The position numbers were made by a program, and so were the translations under genes. The notes under the pieces are model-generated. The model ran no database searches. It was not told the origin of the DNA and saw only the letters and a program-made list of their open reading frames with translations. From positions 186,001-250,000 of the forward strand of contig NZ_SJTF01000002.1 in the NCBI RefSeq assembly GCF_004634245.1: a DNA stretch of 64,000 bases, read 5' to 3'. Numbering within the stretch: the stretch's first letter is position 1; each line of letters opens with the position of its first letter. The DNA is from Flavobacterium foetidum (GTDB taxonomy: Bacteria > Bacteroidota > Bacteroidia > Flavobacteriales > Flavobacteriaceae). Below, in pieces: positions 34,045 through 43,814 of this stretch.

Positions 34045-37000
34045 TTATTTAGTAAGATATAAGTAACCGGCTTGCTGTCTAGGCTTAGACTGGTTGTCTT
34101 TGTATCTTAAAACGTAATAATATGTTCCCTCTGGCAATCCGTTTGATTCTTTTACGGTTGTTCTTCCTTCTGAGAAACCTTTAAAGACTACATCATTGTT
34201 GTTGTAATGATCTCTCTCGAAAACCAAAACTCCCCAACGGTTAAAAATCTGAACCGTATTTTCTGGATAACACTCAATACCTCTGATGTAAAATCTTTCG
34301 TTTTTATTGTCGCCATTCATAGAAACCGCATTAAAGACTTTGATGTTACAGCCGTTTAATTCGATCACAGTTGGATTATCTCCACCTGCATTTTCGAAAT
34401 CAGATTTATCCAGAACGATGATGCCGCTTTGAGAAATTCCCGAAACTGTCGCCTGATTGCTTAATACACCCGCATTAATATCGGCCTGAGTTAATGTATA
34501 AGTTGCAGTAAACGTTGTACTGTCGCTTTGGCCTACAGCCAAATTAATCGAACTTCCGCTCAAGATAACTCCTGGTAAAAGATTAGAGATTATGATGTCT
34601 TGCAACGCTACATTTCCAGTATTTGCGATAGTAAAAGTGTAGGTTACCGTTTCCCCAGCCTCAATATTTCCATTTCCGTTTTCATCATTCAATGCTGCTT
34701 CCATAATCAATGAAATAGAAGGCACTTCAACAAAAATATGGATGGTCGCCGTGCTGCAGTTATTATTGTTTGCTTTTTCGCAAATCTGGTAAGTCAACGT
34801 ATGGCTTCCTCCCTGAGTTCCAGGCGCAACATCAATTGTACCGTCTTCGTTTAAAGTTATTCCTGTTGGGAAATTGTTTCCTGTAAGGATAACATCTTCA
34901 GGTCTGACAGGTACACCGTTTAATTTATCATTATCTAATACATTTATTATTTCTAATGAACCATTGATACCGTCTGCAATTGCAGTGTCGTCGTCATTTC
35001 CTGCTTCAATTCCGAATTGAGGCTTAGCATTACATCCAGATGAAGCAGCAGGATAATTCACCGTTACCGATTGTGTTGGATTTAATACAAACTGCATTGT
35101 TACCGCAGGTCTTGTCAATTCGAATCCGTCATTACCTTCCAACCATTGTCCGTTTACCAATACCCATCCTGGCCAGTCGGTCGGAATGTTATTTGCATTA
35201 AGCACTGTCCCAGGCCACAATACATTTCCTGCCAAAGGCATATTGGTTTGTGTTGCCACAATATGATTTGCGCTATCAATCCAATTAATAGTTACCAAAT
35301 CTTTTGGTGTAAAATTATCAGCTGTGACTGCATATCTCACAAATGCTGCATTGTTTGAGCAGTAACTTTCTGCTGTTACAGTCATTGAAGGAGCAACTAC
35401 AGTAACGGTTACCGTTGCCGATGTACAGTTGGCTGTATTCGCTTTTTCGCAGATTTCGTATGTTAACGTATAAGTTCCCGGTGGAGCATTTGGAATCAAT
35501 TCAACGGTTCCGTCTGGACCTAATGTCAGTACATTATTCGGATCAGGAGTTAATACATTTAGATTGATATCTGAGATTAATAATGGACTATTGTCTAAAG
35601 TATCGTTGTCTAAAACATTTACTATTTTAACTACTTCGTTGATTCCAACAACTGAACCTACAGGATCCGCCACGGCAACAAGTACTCTTTTATCAACCGG
35701 AATTGTAATCACGGCAGGTGTTGCGTCTACAGCTCCATTATTATCTGTTGCTGTAAAAGTAAATGAGTCATTTCCTGAAAATGCGCCACTTGGAGTGTAC
35801 GTCAGCATTCCAGCTTCCAGCGGTGTCAATATCTGATTTACTGTAAGCGGTGTACCAGCAATAGCTAGTGTTCCGTGAGTAGGCAAAGTCACAATAATGT
35901 AATTTGCAATTGTACCGTCGGTGTCTGATGCAGTTAAAGCTTTAATAGCAGTTGCCCCAGCATTTGAAGGCATATTTGAATTAGTATCGTTATTTGCTAC
36001 TGGAGCATTGTTTCCGACAGGAATAGTAATTACTGCTGGTGCCGAATCAGCTCCTAAATCATCTGTCACAATAAAAGTGAACGAATCATTACCATTAAAT
36101 GAACCGCTTGGTTGATAAGTAAGATTAGCCGCTTCTGTTGGTGTCAATAACTGATTCGATGTTATAACTGTTCCATTTAGAGCCAAAACCCCATGTAATG
36201 GTAAAGTCCTAACAGTATAGCTCACAATAGTTCCGTCTACATCTGTTCCAGAAAGAGCATTAATTGCAGTTGCGCCAGCTGTTGATGGGATCACTGTATT
36301 GGTATCGTTGTTTGCAACTGGTGCGTCGTTTACTGGAGTAACCGTAATCGACACAGTTGCGATGTTGCTGTTCAGCGAGCCGTCATTGGCTTTATAAGTG
36401 AAACTGTCTGAAAGAGTTTCGCTTCCGTCATGCACGTAGGTGAACGAGCCGTCTGCGTTCAACGTCAATGTTCCGTGCGAAGGGTTCGTTACCACGATGG
36501 CAGTAAGCGCGTCTCCCTCGGCATCCGTGTCGTTTCCTAAAACTCCCGGAGCAGAAATGTTCAGTGTTCCGCCTTCGGCAACCGTGTAATTGCTGTCGTT
36601 TAGGGCAACCGGAGCATCGTTTACCGGAGTAACCGTAATTGTAACAGTTGCAGTGTTTCCGTCAACTGTCCCGTCATTAGCTTTATAAGTGAAACTGTCT
36701 GAAAGAGTTTCGCTTCCGTCATGCACGTAGGTGAAAGAGCCGTCTGCATTCAACGTCAATGTTCCGTGCGTAGGGTTCGTTACCACGATGGCAGTAAGCG
36801 CGTCTCCCTCGGCATCCATGTCGTTTCCTAAAACTCCTGGAGCAGAAATGTTAAGCGTTCCGCCTTCGGCAACCGTGTAATTGCTGTCGTTTAGGACAAC
36901 AGGTGCGTCGTTTACCGGAGTCACCGTAATCGACACCGTTGCGATGTTGCTGCTCAGAGAGCTGTCATTGGCTCTGTAGGTGAAGCTGTCGCTTGTCGTC

Positions 37001-40000
37001 TCGCTTCCGTCATGAACGTATGTGAAGGTTCCGTTAGCATTAAGCGTAAGTGTTCCGTGCGATGGGCCCGAAACCAGTACCGCCGTAAGGGCGTCTCCCT
37101 CGGCATCCGTATCGTTCAGCAGTATGCTGTTGGTTGCAGTGGCCGTAAGCGTTCCACCTTCGGCAACCGTATAATTGCTGTCGTTAAGGGCAACCGGAGC
37201 ATCGTTTACTGGAGTAACCGTAATTGTAACAGTTGCAGTGTTTCCGTCAACTGTCCCGTCATTAGCTTTATAAGTGAAACTGTCTGAAAGAGTTTCGCTT
37301 CCGTCATGTACGTAGGCGAAAGACCCGTCTGCGTTCAACGTCAATGTTCCGTGCGAAGGATTCGTTACCACAATGGCAGTAAGCGCGTCTCCCTCGGCAT
37401 CCGTGTCGTTTCCTAAAACTCCCGGAGCAGAAATGTTCAGCGTTCCGCCTTCGGCAACCGTGTAATTGCTGTCGTTAAGGGCAACCGGAGCGTCGTTTAC
37501 TGGAGTGACCGTAATTGTAACAGTTGCAGTGTTTCCGTCAACTGTTCCGTCATTAGCTTTATAAGTGAAACTGTCTGAAAGAGTTTCGCTTCCGTCATGC
37601 ACGTAGGTGAACGAGCCGTCTGCGTTCAACGTCAATGTTCCGTGCGAAGGGTTCGTTACCACGATGGCAGTAAGCGCGTCTCCCTCGGCATCCGTGTCGT
37701 TTCCTAAAACTCCCGGAGCAGAAATGTTCAGTGTTCCGCCTTCTGCAACCGTATAATTGCTGTCGTTAAGGGCAACCGGTGCGTCGTTTACTGGAGTGAC
37801 CGTAATTGTAACAGTTGCAGTGTTTCCGTCAACTGTTCCGTCATTAGCTTTATAAGTGAAACTGTCTGAAAGAGTTTCGCTTCCGTCATGAACGTAGGTG
37901 AAAGAGCCGTCTGCGTTCAACGTCAATGTTCCGTGCGTAGGATTCGTTACCACGATGGCAGTAAGCGTGTCTCCCTCCGCATCCGTGTCGTTTCCTAAAA
38001 CTCCCGGAGCAGAAATGTTAAGCGTTCCGCCTTCGGCAACCGTGTAATTGTTGTCGTTAAGGGCAACCGGTGCATCGTTTACTGGAGTGACCGTAATTGT
38101 AACAGTTGCAGTGTTTCCGTCAACTGTTCCGTCATTAGCTTTATAAGTGAAACTGTCTGAAAGAGTTTCGCTTCCGTCATGCACGTAGGTGAACGAGCCG
38201 TCTGCGTTCAACGTCAATGTTCCGTGCGAAGGGTTCGTTACCACGATGGCAGTAAGCGCGTCTCCCTCGGCATCCGTGTCGTTTCCTAAAACTCCCGGAG
38301 CAGAAATGTTCAGCGTTCCGCCTTCTGCAACCGTGTAATTGCTGTCGTTAAGCGCAACCGGAGCATCGTTTACTGGAGTCACCGTAATCGATACCGTTGC
38401 GATGTTGCTGCTCAGAGAGCCGTCATTGGCTCTGTAGGTGAAGCTGTCGCTTGTCGTCTCGCTTCCGTCATGAACGTATATGAAGGTTCCGTTAGCGTTA
38501 AGCGTAAGCGTTCCGTGCGATGGGCCCGAAACCAGTACCGCCGTAAGGGCGTCTCCCTCGGCATCCGTATCGTTCAGCAGTATGCTGTTCGCTGCGGTGG
38601 CCGTAAGCGTTCCGCCTTCGGCAACCGTGTAATTGCTGTCGTTTAGGGCAACAGGAGCATCGTTTACTGGAGTAACCGCAATCGACACCGTTGCGATGTT
38701 GCTGTTCAGAGAGCCGTCGTTAGCTCTGTAGGTGAAGCTGTCGCTTGTCGTCTCGCTTCCGTCATGAACGTATGTGAAGGTTCCGTTAGCATTAAGCGTA
38801 AGCGTTCCGTGCGATGGGCCTGAAACCAGTACCGCCGTAAGGGCGTCTCCCTCAGCATCCGTATCGTTCAGCAGTATGCTGTTCGCTGCAGTGGCCGTAA
38901 GCGTTCCGCCTTCGGCAACCGTGTAATTGCTGTCGTTTAGGGCAACCGGTGCGTCGTTTACTGGAGTGACCGTAATTGTAACAGTTGCAGTGTTTCCGTC
39001 AACTGTTCCGTCATTAGCTTTATAAGTGAAACTGTCTGAAAGAGTTTCGCTTCCGTCATGCACGTAGGTGAAAGAGCCGTCTGCATTCAATGTCAATGTT
39101 CCGTGCGAAGGATTCGTTACCACGATGGCAGTAAGCGTGTCTCCCTCGGCATCCGTATCATTTCCTAAAACTCCCGGAGCAGAAATGTTCAGCGTTCCGC
39201 CTTCGGCAACCGTGTAATTGCTGTCGTTTAGGGCAACAGGAGCATCGTTTACTGGAGTGACCGTAATCGATACCGTTGCGATGTTGCTGTTCAGAGAGCC
39301 GTCATTGGCTCTGTAGGTGAAGCTGTCGCTTGTCGTCTCGCTTCCGTCATGAACGTAGGTGAAAGAGCCGTCTGCATTCAACGTCAATGTTCCGTGCGAA
39401 GGATTCGTTACCACGATGGCAGTAAGCGTGTCTCCCTCGGCATCCGTGTCGTTTCCTAAAACTCCCGGAGCAGAAATGTTAAGCGTTCCGCCTTCGGCAA
39501 CCGTGTAATTGCTGTCGTTAAATGCAACCGGTGCGTCGTTTACTGGAGTAACCGTAATCGATACCGTTGCGATGTTGCTGCTCAGAGAGCCGTCATTGGC
39601 TCTGTAGGTGAAGCTGTCGCTTGTCGTCTCGCTTCCGTCATGAACGTATATGAAGGTTCCGTTAGCATTAAGCGTCAGTGTTCCGTGCGATGGGCCTGAA
39701 ACCAGTACCGCCGTAAGGGCGTCTCCCTCAGCATCCGTATCGTTCAGCAGTATGCTGTTCGCTGCAGTGGCCGTAAGCGTTCCGCCTTCGGCAACCGTGT
39801 AATTGCTGTCGTTTAGGGCAACCGGTGCGTCGTTTACTGGAGTGACCGTAATTGTAACAGTTGCAGTGTTTCCGTCAACTGTTCCGTCATTAGCTTTATA
39901 AGTGAAACTGTCTGAAAGAGTTTCGCTTCCGTCATGCACGTAGGTGAAAGAGCCGTCTGCATTCAATGTCAATGTTCCGTGCGATGGGCCCGAAACCAGT

Positions 40001-43000
40001 ACCGCCGTAAGGGCGTCTCCCTCGGCATCCGTATCGTTCAGCAGTATGCTGTTCGCTGCAGTGGCCGTAAGAGTTCCGCCCTCGGCAACCGTGTAATTGC
40101 TGTCGTTTAGGGCAACCGGTGCGTCGTTTACTGGAGTCACCGCAATCGACACCGTTGCGATGTTGCTGCTCAGAGAGCCGTCATTGGCTCTGTAGGTGAA
40201 GCTGTCGCTTGTCGTCTCGCTTCCGTCATGAACGTATATGAAGGTTCCGTTAGCGTTAAGCGTAAGCGTTCCGTGCGATGGGCCCGAAACCAGTACCGCC
40301 GTAAGGGCGTCTCCCTCGGCATCCGTATCGTTCAGCAGTATGCTGTTCGCTGCAGTGGCCGTAAGAGTTCCGCCCTCGGCAACCGTGTAATTGCTGTCGT
40401 TTAGGGCAACCGGTGCGTCGTTTACTGGAGTGACCGTAATCGATACCGTTGCGATGTTGCTGTTCAGCGAGCCGTCGTTGGCTCTGTAGGTGAAGCTGTC
40501 GCTTGTCGTCTCGCTTCCGTCATGAACGTAGGTGAAGGTTCCGTTCGCGTTAAGCGTCAGTGTTCCGTGCGATGGGCCCGAAACCAGTACCGCCGTAAGG
40601 GCGTCTCCCTCGGCATCCGTATCGTTCAGCAGTATGCTGTTCGCTGCAGTGGCCGTAAGCGTTCCGCCTTCGGCAACCGTGTAATTGCTGTCGTTAAGGG
40701 CAACAGGAGCATCGTTTACAGGAGTGACCGTAATCGATACCGTTGCGATGTTGCTGTTCAGAGAGCCGTCGTTGGCTCTGTAGGTGAAGCTGTCGCTTGT
40801 CGTCTCGCTTCCGTCATGAACGTAGGTGAAGGTTCCGTTCGCGTTAAGCGTCAGTGTTCCGTGCGATGGGCCCGAAACCAGTACCGCCGTAAGGGCGTCT
40901 CCCTCGGCATCCGTATCGTTCAGCAGTATGCTGTTCGCTGCAGTGGCCGTAAGCGTTCCGCCTTCGGCAACCGTGTAATTGCTGTCGTTAAGGGCAACCG
41001 GAGCATCGTTTATAGGATTAATTGTGATGTTAACCGTTACTGTCGAGCTATCATCATATCCATCATTAGCCTTATAAGTGAAACTGTCTGAAAGAGTTTC
41101 GCTTCCATCGTGGATGTAAGTGAATGAACCGTTTGAATTTAATGTCAATGTTCCGTTAGTCGGATTAGAAACTAAAATAGCTGTCAACGCATCACCATCT
41201 GCATCGGTATCATTTGCTAGAACTCCCGAAGCAGCCGTAGTCGTCAAAGTTCCTCCTTCATTTACACTGTAGCTATTACCTGTGGCTACTGGAGCTCTGT
41301 TAACAATATTCAAAACAGCTGTATTCGAATTAGGCTGCGCACAAACATTTGAAGTACTTGTTACATCTAATCTGTACATATAGCCATTGAATGAATGTGG
41401 AATATTTGTCAAAGTCAACGAGTTCGTAGTTGCATTCGAAAACACTGGACTAGTACCACCATTGGTAACAGTTGTCCATGTCGCACCTGCATTAGTACTT
41501 TGTTTCCAAGTATAAACAAGATTAGCACCAGACACCAATGTGCTAAATGTAGCATTTCCGCCTACATTTGCGCTTCTATTGGCCGGATTGGTGATAATAG
41601 TTACAATATTCGCAACTAAATAATTTGGTTTAGAAGTTCCTGTAGTATTAACAGGAGTAGCATAAGAAGCCCCCACAACTGTACCATTCGCATTTGTTGC
41701 AGGTGGCAATCCCGTACCATAAAACCCATTATTATCTGGGTCGACCCCCGTATTTCCGTATGCTTCAACCGAATCTGGACAACCGTCATTATCAGAATCT
41801 AAATCCAGCTGATCAATCATTCCATCTAAATCATTATCATATCTGTCGTCAACAGTATCTTTGTTACTATCGATAAAACCAGGTGCATTCGAGTTAAGGA
41901 AGTTTGGTTTTGTCGCGCCTGGCTGATACGCAAAAGGATCTGGCAAACCTGCAGCTCGTTCTACAGTATCGAAAATTCCGTCATTATCATCGTCTAAATC
42001 ACATTCTATCGAAAGTCCGTCTTCGTCATCAATTCCGACATAATTAGGATTTTCTACTGGAACATATAACGAAACGCTTCCACCAGCAGAACCGTTCTGA
42101 GATCCGTTACGATTTCCTCCTGTGTGCTGTCCTCCTTCACCTCCACTAGAAATAAGCGTTACATTTGGGGGTAATACGGCAAGTGAATACAACAAAGCTC
42201 CACCACCGCCTCCACCGCCGGGACCATGCAATACAGTAGTATTTAAATCCTGACCGTCACCTCCTTTGGCAGAAACAGTTAAATTTCCAGTAAAAAGAGG
42301 GCTTTTCAAGACTACCGTTCCGCCGGCACCTCCTCCTCCTCCTCCGTCTGGATCACCAGAAACATTTACCGGTTGTGGAGAAAAACCATCTGCAATAATA
42401 GAATGTCCGTTTCCGACAATCTCACTGGCAAAAATAATTACAATACCACCTCCGTCAGCGGCTGACGAAGGATTGTTTGTCGTAACATATCCCGAACCTC
42501 CGGCTCCTCCAAGAAATACTTTATCTTGTGCAAAAAACGAAGATAAGGAAACACCTCCTAAACCTCCAGCACTATCCGCAGTGTTACACCAGCGTCTTCC
42601 ACCTTCGCCTCCGGCACCATAGTTAGATCCACCACCTCCGCCTGAATCTCCTGCAATACCTGATCCACCACCATTTGCTCTTGGGGCACGACCGCGGTTA
42701 GTATTACTATCATCAATTACAATACCATCTCCTTTCGTATACGAAGAAGTGGCTGTACTGCTTAAAACATATTGTGTTGTTGGATTAGAATTACAGTTGT
42801 TATCTGGACCGTTTTGACTCATCCTGATTCCTTCATAACCTTGTCCTGCTACATCAATATCTGCATTAAATATTAATTTTCCATTTGTTTCTATAGCCAA
42901 AACACCACCATTCCTTTCTGCAGTGGTCCATTCTTTTGCTGTTAATCTGCCAGCGATAGTTACATCACCCGTATACCTCGGAACCCTTACAACTTGAACC

Positions 43001-43422
43001 ATACCGGTACTGGTATTGTAATTTTTTATTAAAGGGAACATAGGAGTCACCACATTTCCTACAATACTTTTTATTTCAAAAAATTCGTAGTTACCTGTGT
43101 TATTTATTGCCGTCACCCTACCAGCAGTAGCTGTATTAGTAGTTTCGATTGTTGCTCCTTTCATCTGAATAATCAGAGCTTTATCTCCTGCTACAAGTCC
43201 AGTCGCATTACTCACCGTAATGGTATGAATACAGCTTGCCACACAAGGGTCACAACTTGGCTGATTGATACCTGTAACCGAAAAATAGCTGTTTACTATT
43301 CCTGAAATACTTGTCTGTGAAAAACCACTAAGGCTGCACAAAAACAAAAAACCGACTAAAAACTGTTTTAGTGTCCGTTCTTTGTTAAATGTTAAAATTT
43401 TTAGATAAGTAAAGTTCACCAT
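34045..43422 (-). CDS. Giant T9SS-secreted repeat adhesin (3125 residues)
   Basis: Signal peptide about 18-36 (FLVGFLFLCSLSGFSQT). The N-terminal region is Gly-rich, with runs such as GGGGGSNYGAGGEGG, and may form a beta-solenoid or glycine-rich fold. Acidic calcium-binding type 3 repeats follow (DLDDDNDGIFDTVE; DSDNDGCPDSVEAYG), then an Ig-like domain. Next is one divergent module, 16 near-identical VCBS/cadherin-like modules, two further NNDTN modules, two NVLDND modules and a DUF11/CARDB-like domain. The protein ends in a CHU_C-type domain (NGDNKNERFYIRGI, VQIFNRWGVLVFER, GTYYYVLRYKD, GYLYLTK), the type B T9SS signal. It should be displayed on the cell surface and may serve adhesion or gliding. 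Upstream in its operon no gene is seen. Confidence 0.92.
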   Translation of the reverse strand: MVNFTYLKILTFNKERTLKQFLVGFLFLCSLSGFSQTSISGIVNSYFSVTGINQPSCDPCVASCIHTITVSNATGLVAGDKALIIQMKGATIETTNTATAGRVTAINNTGNYEFFEIKSIVGNVVTPMFPLIKNYNTSTGMVQVVRVPRYTGDVTIAGRLTAKEWTTAERNGGVLAIETNGKLIFNADIDVAGQGYEGIRMSQNGPDNNCNSNPTTQYVLSSTATSSYTKGDGIVIDDSNTNRGRAPRANGGGSGIAGDSGGGGGSNYGAGGEGGRRWCNTADSAGGLGGVSLSSFFAQDKVFLGGAGGSGYVTTNNPSSAADGGGIVIIFASEIVGNGHSIIADGFSPQPVNVSGDPDGGGGGGAGGTVVLKSPLFTGNLTVSAKGGDGQDLNTTVLHGPGGGGGGGALLYSLAVLPPNVTLISSGGEGGQHTGGNRNGSQNGSAGGSVSLYVPVENPNYVGIDDEDGLSIECDLDDDNDGIFDTVERAAGLPDPFAYQPGATKPNFLNSNAPGFIDSNKDTVDDRYDNDLDGMIDQLDLDSDNDGCPDSVEAYGNTGVDPDNNGFYGTGLPPATNANGTVVGASYATPVNTTGTSKPNYLVANIVTIITNPANRSANVGGNATFSTLVSGANLVYTWKQSTNAGATWTTVTNGGTSPVFSNATTNSLTLTNIPHSFNGYMYRLDVTSTSNVCAQPNSNTAVLNIVNRAPVATGNSYSVNEGGTLTTTAASGVLANDTDADGDALTAILVSNPTNGTLTLNSNGSFTYIHDGSETLSDSFTYKANDGYDDSSTVTVNITINPINDAPVALNDSNYTVAEGGTLTATAANSILLNDTDAEGDALTAVLVSGPSHGTLTLNANGTFTYVHDGSETTSDSFTYRANDGSLNSNIATVSITVTPVNDAPVALNDSNYTVAEGGTLTATAANSILLNDTDAEGDALTAVLVSGPSHGTLTLNANGTFTYVHDGSETTSDSFTYRANDGSLNSNIATVSITVTPVNDAPVALNDSNYTVAEGGTLTATAANSILLNDTDAEGDALTAVLVSGPSHGTLTLNANGTFIYVHDGSETTSDSFTYRANDGSLSSNIATVSIAVTPVNDAPVALNDSNYTVAEGGTLTATAANSILLNDTDAEGDALTAVLVSGPSHGTLTLNADGSFTYVHDGSETLSDSFTYKANDGTVDGNTATVTITVTPVNDAPVALNDSNYTVAEGGTLTATAANSILLNDTDAEGDALTAVLVSGPSHGTLTLNANGTFIYVHDGSETTSDSFTYRANDGSLSSNIATVSITVTPVNDAPVAFNDSNYTVAEGGTLNISAPGVLGNDTDAEGDTLTAIVVTNPSHGTLTLNADGSFTYVHDGSETTSDSFTYRANDGSLNSNIATVSITVTPVNDAPVALNDSNYTVAEGGTLNISAPGVLGNDTDAEGDTLTAIVVTNPSHGTLTLNADGSFTYVHDGSETLSDSFTYKANDGTVDGNTATVTITVTPVNDAPVALNDSNYTVAEGGTLTATAANSILLNDTDAEGDALTAVLVSGPSHGTLTLNANGTFTYVHDGSETTSDSFTYRANDGSLNSNIATVSIAVTPVNDAPVALNDSNYTVAEGGTLTATAANSILLNDTDAEGDALTAVLVSGPSHGTLTLNANGTFIYVHDGSETTSDSFTYRANDGSLSSNIATVSITVTPVNDAPVALNDSNYTVAEGGTLNISAPGVLGNDTDAEGDALTAIVVTNPSHGTLTLNADGSFTYVHDGSETLSDSFTYKANDGTVDGNTATVTITVTPVNDAPVALNDNNYTVAEGGTLNISAPGVLGNDTDAEGDTLTAIVVTNPTHGTLTLNADGSFTYVHDGSETLSDSFTYKANDGTVDGNTATVTITVTPVNDAPVALNDSNYTVAEGGTLNISAPGVLGNDTDAEGDALTAIVVTNPSHGTLTLNADGSFTYVHDGSETLSDSFTYKANDGTVDGNTATVTITVTPVNDAPVALNDSNYTVAEGGTLNISAPGVLGNDTDAEGDALTAIVVTNPSHGTLTLNADGSFAYVHDGSETLSDSFTYKANDGTVDGNTATVTITVTPVNDAPVALNDSNYTVAEGGTLTATATNSILLNDTDAEGDALTAVLVSGPSHGTLTLNANGTFTYVHDGSETTSDSFTYRANDSSLSSNIATVSITVTPVNDAPVVLNDSNYTVAEGGTLNISAPGVLGNDMDAEGDALTAIVVTNPTHGTLTLNADGSFTYVHDGSETLSDSFTYKANDGTVDGNTATVTITVTPVNDAPVALNDSNYTVAEGGTLNISAPGVLGNDTDAEGDALTAIVVTNPSHGTLTLNADGSFTYVHDGSETLSDSFTYKANDGSLNSNIATVSITVTPVNDAPVANNDTNTVIPSTAGATAINALSGTDVDGTIVSYTVRTLPLHGVLALNGTVITSNQLLTPTEAANLTYQPSGSFNGNDSFTFIVTDDLGADSAPAVITIPVGNNAPVANNDTNSNMPSNAGATAIKALTASDTDGTIANYIIVTLPTHGTLAIAGTPLTVNQILTPLEAGMLTYTPSGAFSGNDSFTFTATDNNGAVDATPAVITIPVDKRVLVAVADPVGSVVGINEVVKIVNVLDNDTLDNSPLLISDINLNVLTPDPNNVLTLGPDGTVELIPNAPPGTYTLTYEICEKANTANCTSATVTVTVVAPSMTVTAESYCSNNAAFVRYAVTADNFTPKDLVTINWIDSANHIVATQTNMPLAGNVLWPGTVLNANNIPTDWPGWVLVNGQWLEGNDGFELTRPAVTMQFVLNPTQSVTVNYPAASSGCNAKPQFGIEAGNDDDTAIADGINGSLEIINVLDNDKLNGVPVRPEDVILTGNNFPTGITLNEDGTIDVAPGTQGGSHTLTYQICEKANNNNCSTATIHIFVEVPSISLIMEAALNDENGNGNIEAGETVTYTFTIANTGNVALQDIIISNLLPGVILSGSSINLAVGQSDSTTFTATYTLTQADINAGVLSNQATVSGISQSGIIVLDKSDFENAGGDNPTVIELNGCNIKVFNAVSMNGDNKNERFYIRGIECYPENTVQIFNRWGVLVFERDHYNNNDVVFKGFSEGRTTVKESNGLPEGTYYYVLRYKDNQSKPRQQAGYLYLTK
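36331..41010 (-). repeat. Tandem array of 16 coding modules, two types
   Basis: Exactly 4,680 bp, which equals 8 modules of 294 bp and 8 of 291 bp. Every module begins with NDAPVxxND (usually NDAPVALNDS). Type A modules have TATAANSILL and SGPSHG, type B have NISAPGVLGN and TNPSHG or TNPTHG. C-terminal halves are of two kinds, ANDGSLNSN or ANDGTVDGN. Module order from the N-terminus by head type: AAAAABBAABBBBABB. Heads and tails are mixed in modules 4, 6 and 16. The DNA is more GC-rich than the surroundings. Confidence 0.95.
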
Positions 43423-43601
43423 ATATTAAAACAATTTAAAATTCCGAATAAGCATAACAAAGCCTGTACGCTCAAGTCTCTTTTTTAAAACCTGGCGTAA
43501 ATGGGTTGTTAATAAATTTTCATAATCGCTGAAAATCAGCAGAGATAAAACAATCAACCAGAACTACTGATTCTGAAAAGGTTAATCATTTCTTTCGGCG
43601 C

Positions 43602-43609
43602 CAAATGTA
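43602..43609 (-). promoter_or_regulatory. Candidate -7 box for the adhesin operon
   Basis: CAAATGTA reads TACATTTG on the minus strand, fitting TAnnTTTG. It is 180 bp upstream of the adhesin start. No good -33 box is evident. The remaining part of 43423-43814 shows no gene, repeat or terminator that I can support. Confidence 0.3.
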
Positions 43610-43814
43610 AACGAAAAATAAAGCTATGAATAGTCAATTCGGACATATTTTCGTTTTAAAAAAGACGATTGATTGTTGAAAGAAAATTAGTATATTGCTT
43701 AAAATACAAGGATATTTAAGAAACTAAAAATAAAAGAGTTACCTGAAATCAGGTATATTGCTCGGAAAAGTTTAAAATAGTCCTAACCGTTTTATTTTAT
43801 GGAAAAAAGTTATT

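Noticed and set aside
36331..41010. Regularly spaced repeats that could suggest CRISPR
   Set aside because: Units are 291-294 bp, in frame, and encode protein modules; there are no short repeats with unique spacers.
36331..41010. GC-rich adhesin array as a horizontally acquired island
   Set aside because: The higher GC is confined to the near-identical modules and fits homogenisation within the gene better than transfer.
40522..41091. Plus-strand open frame across the module array with repeated RVKRQCSVRWARNQYRRK-like sequence
   Set aside because: It is the antisense of the repeated adhesin modules, so its repeats simply mirror the coding strand.
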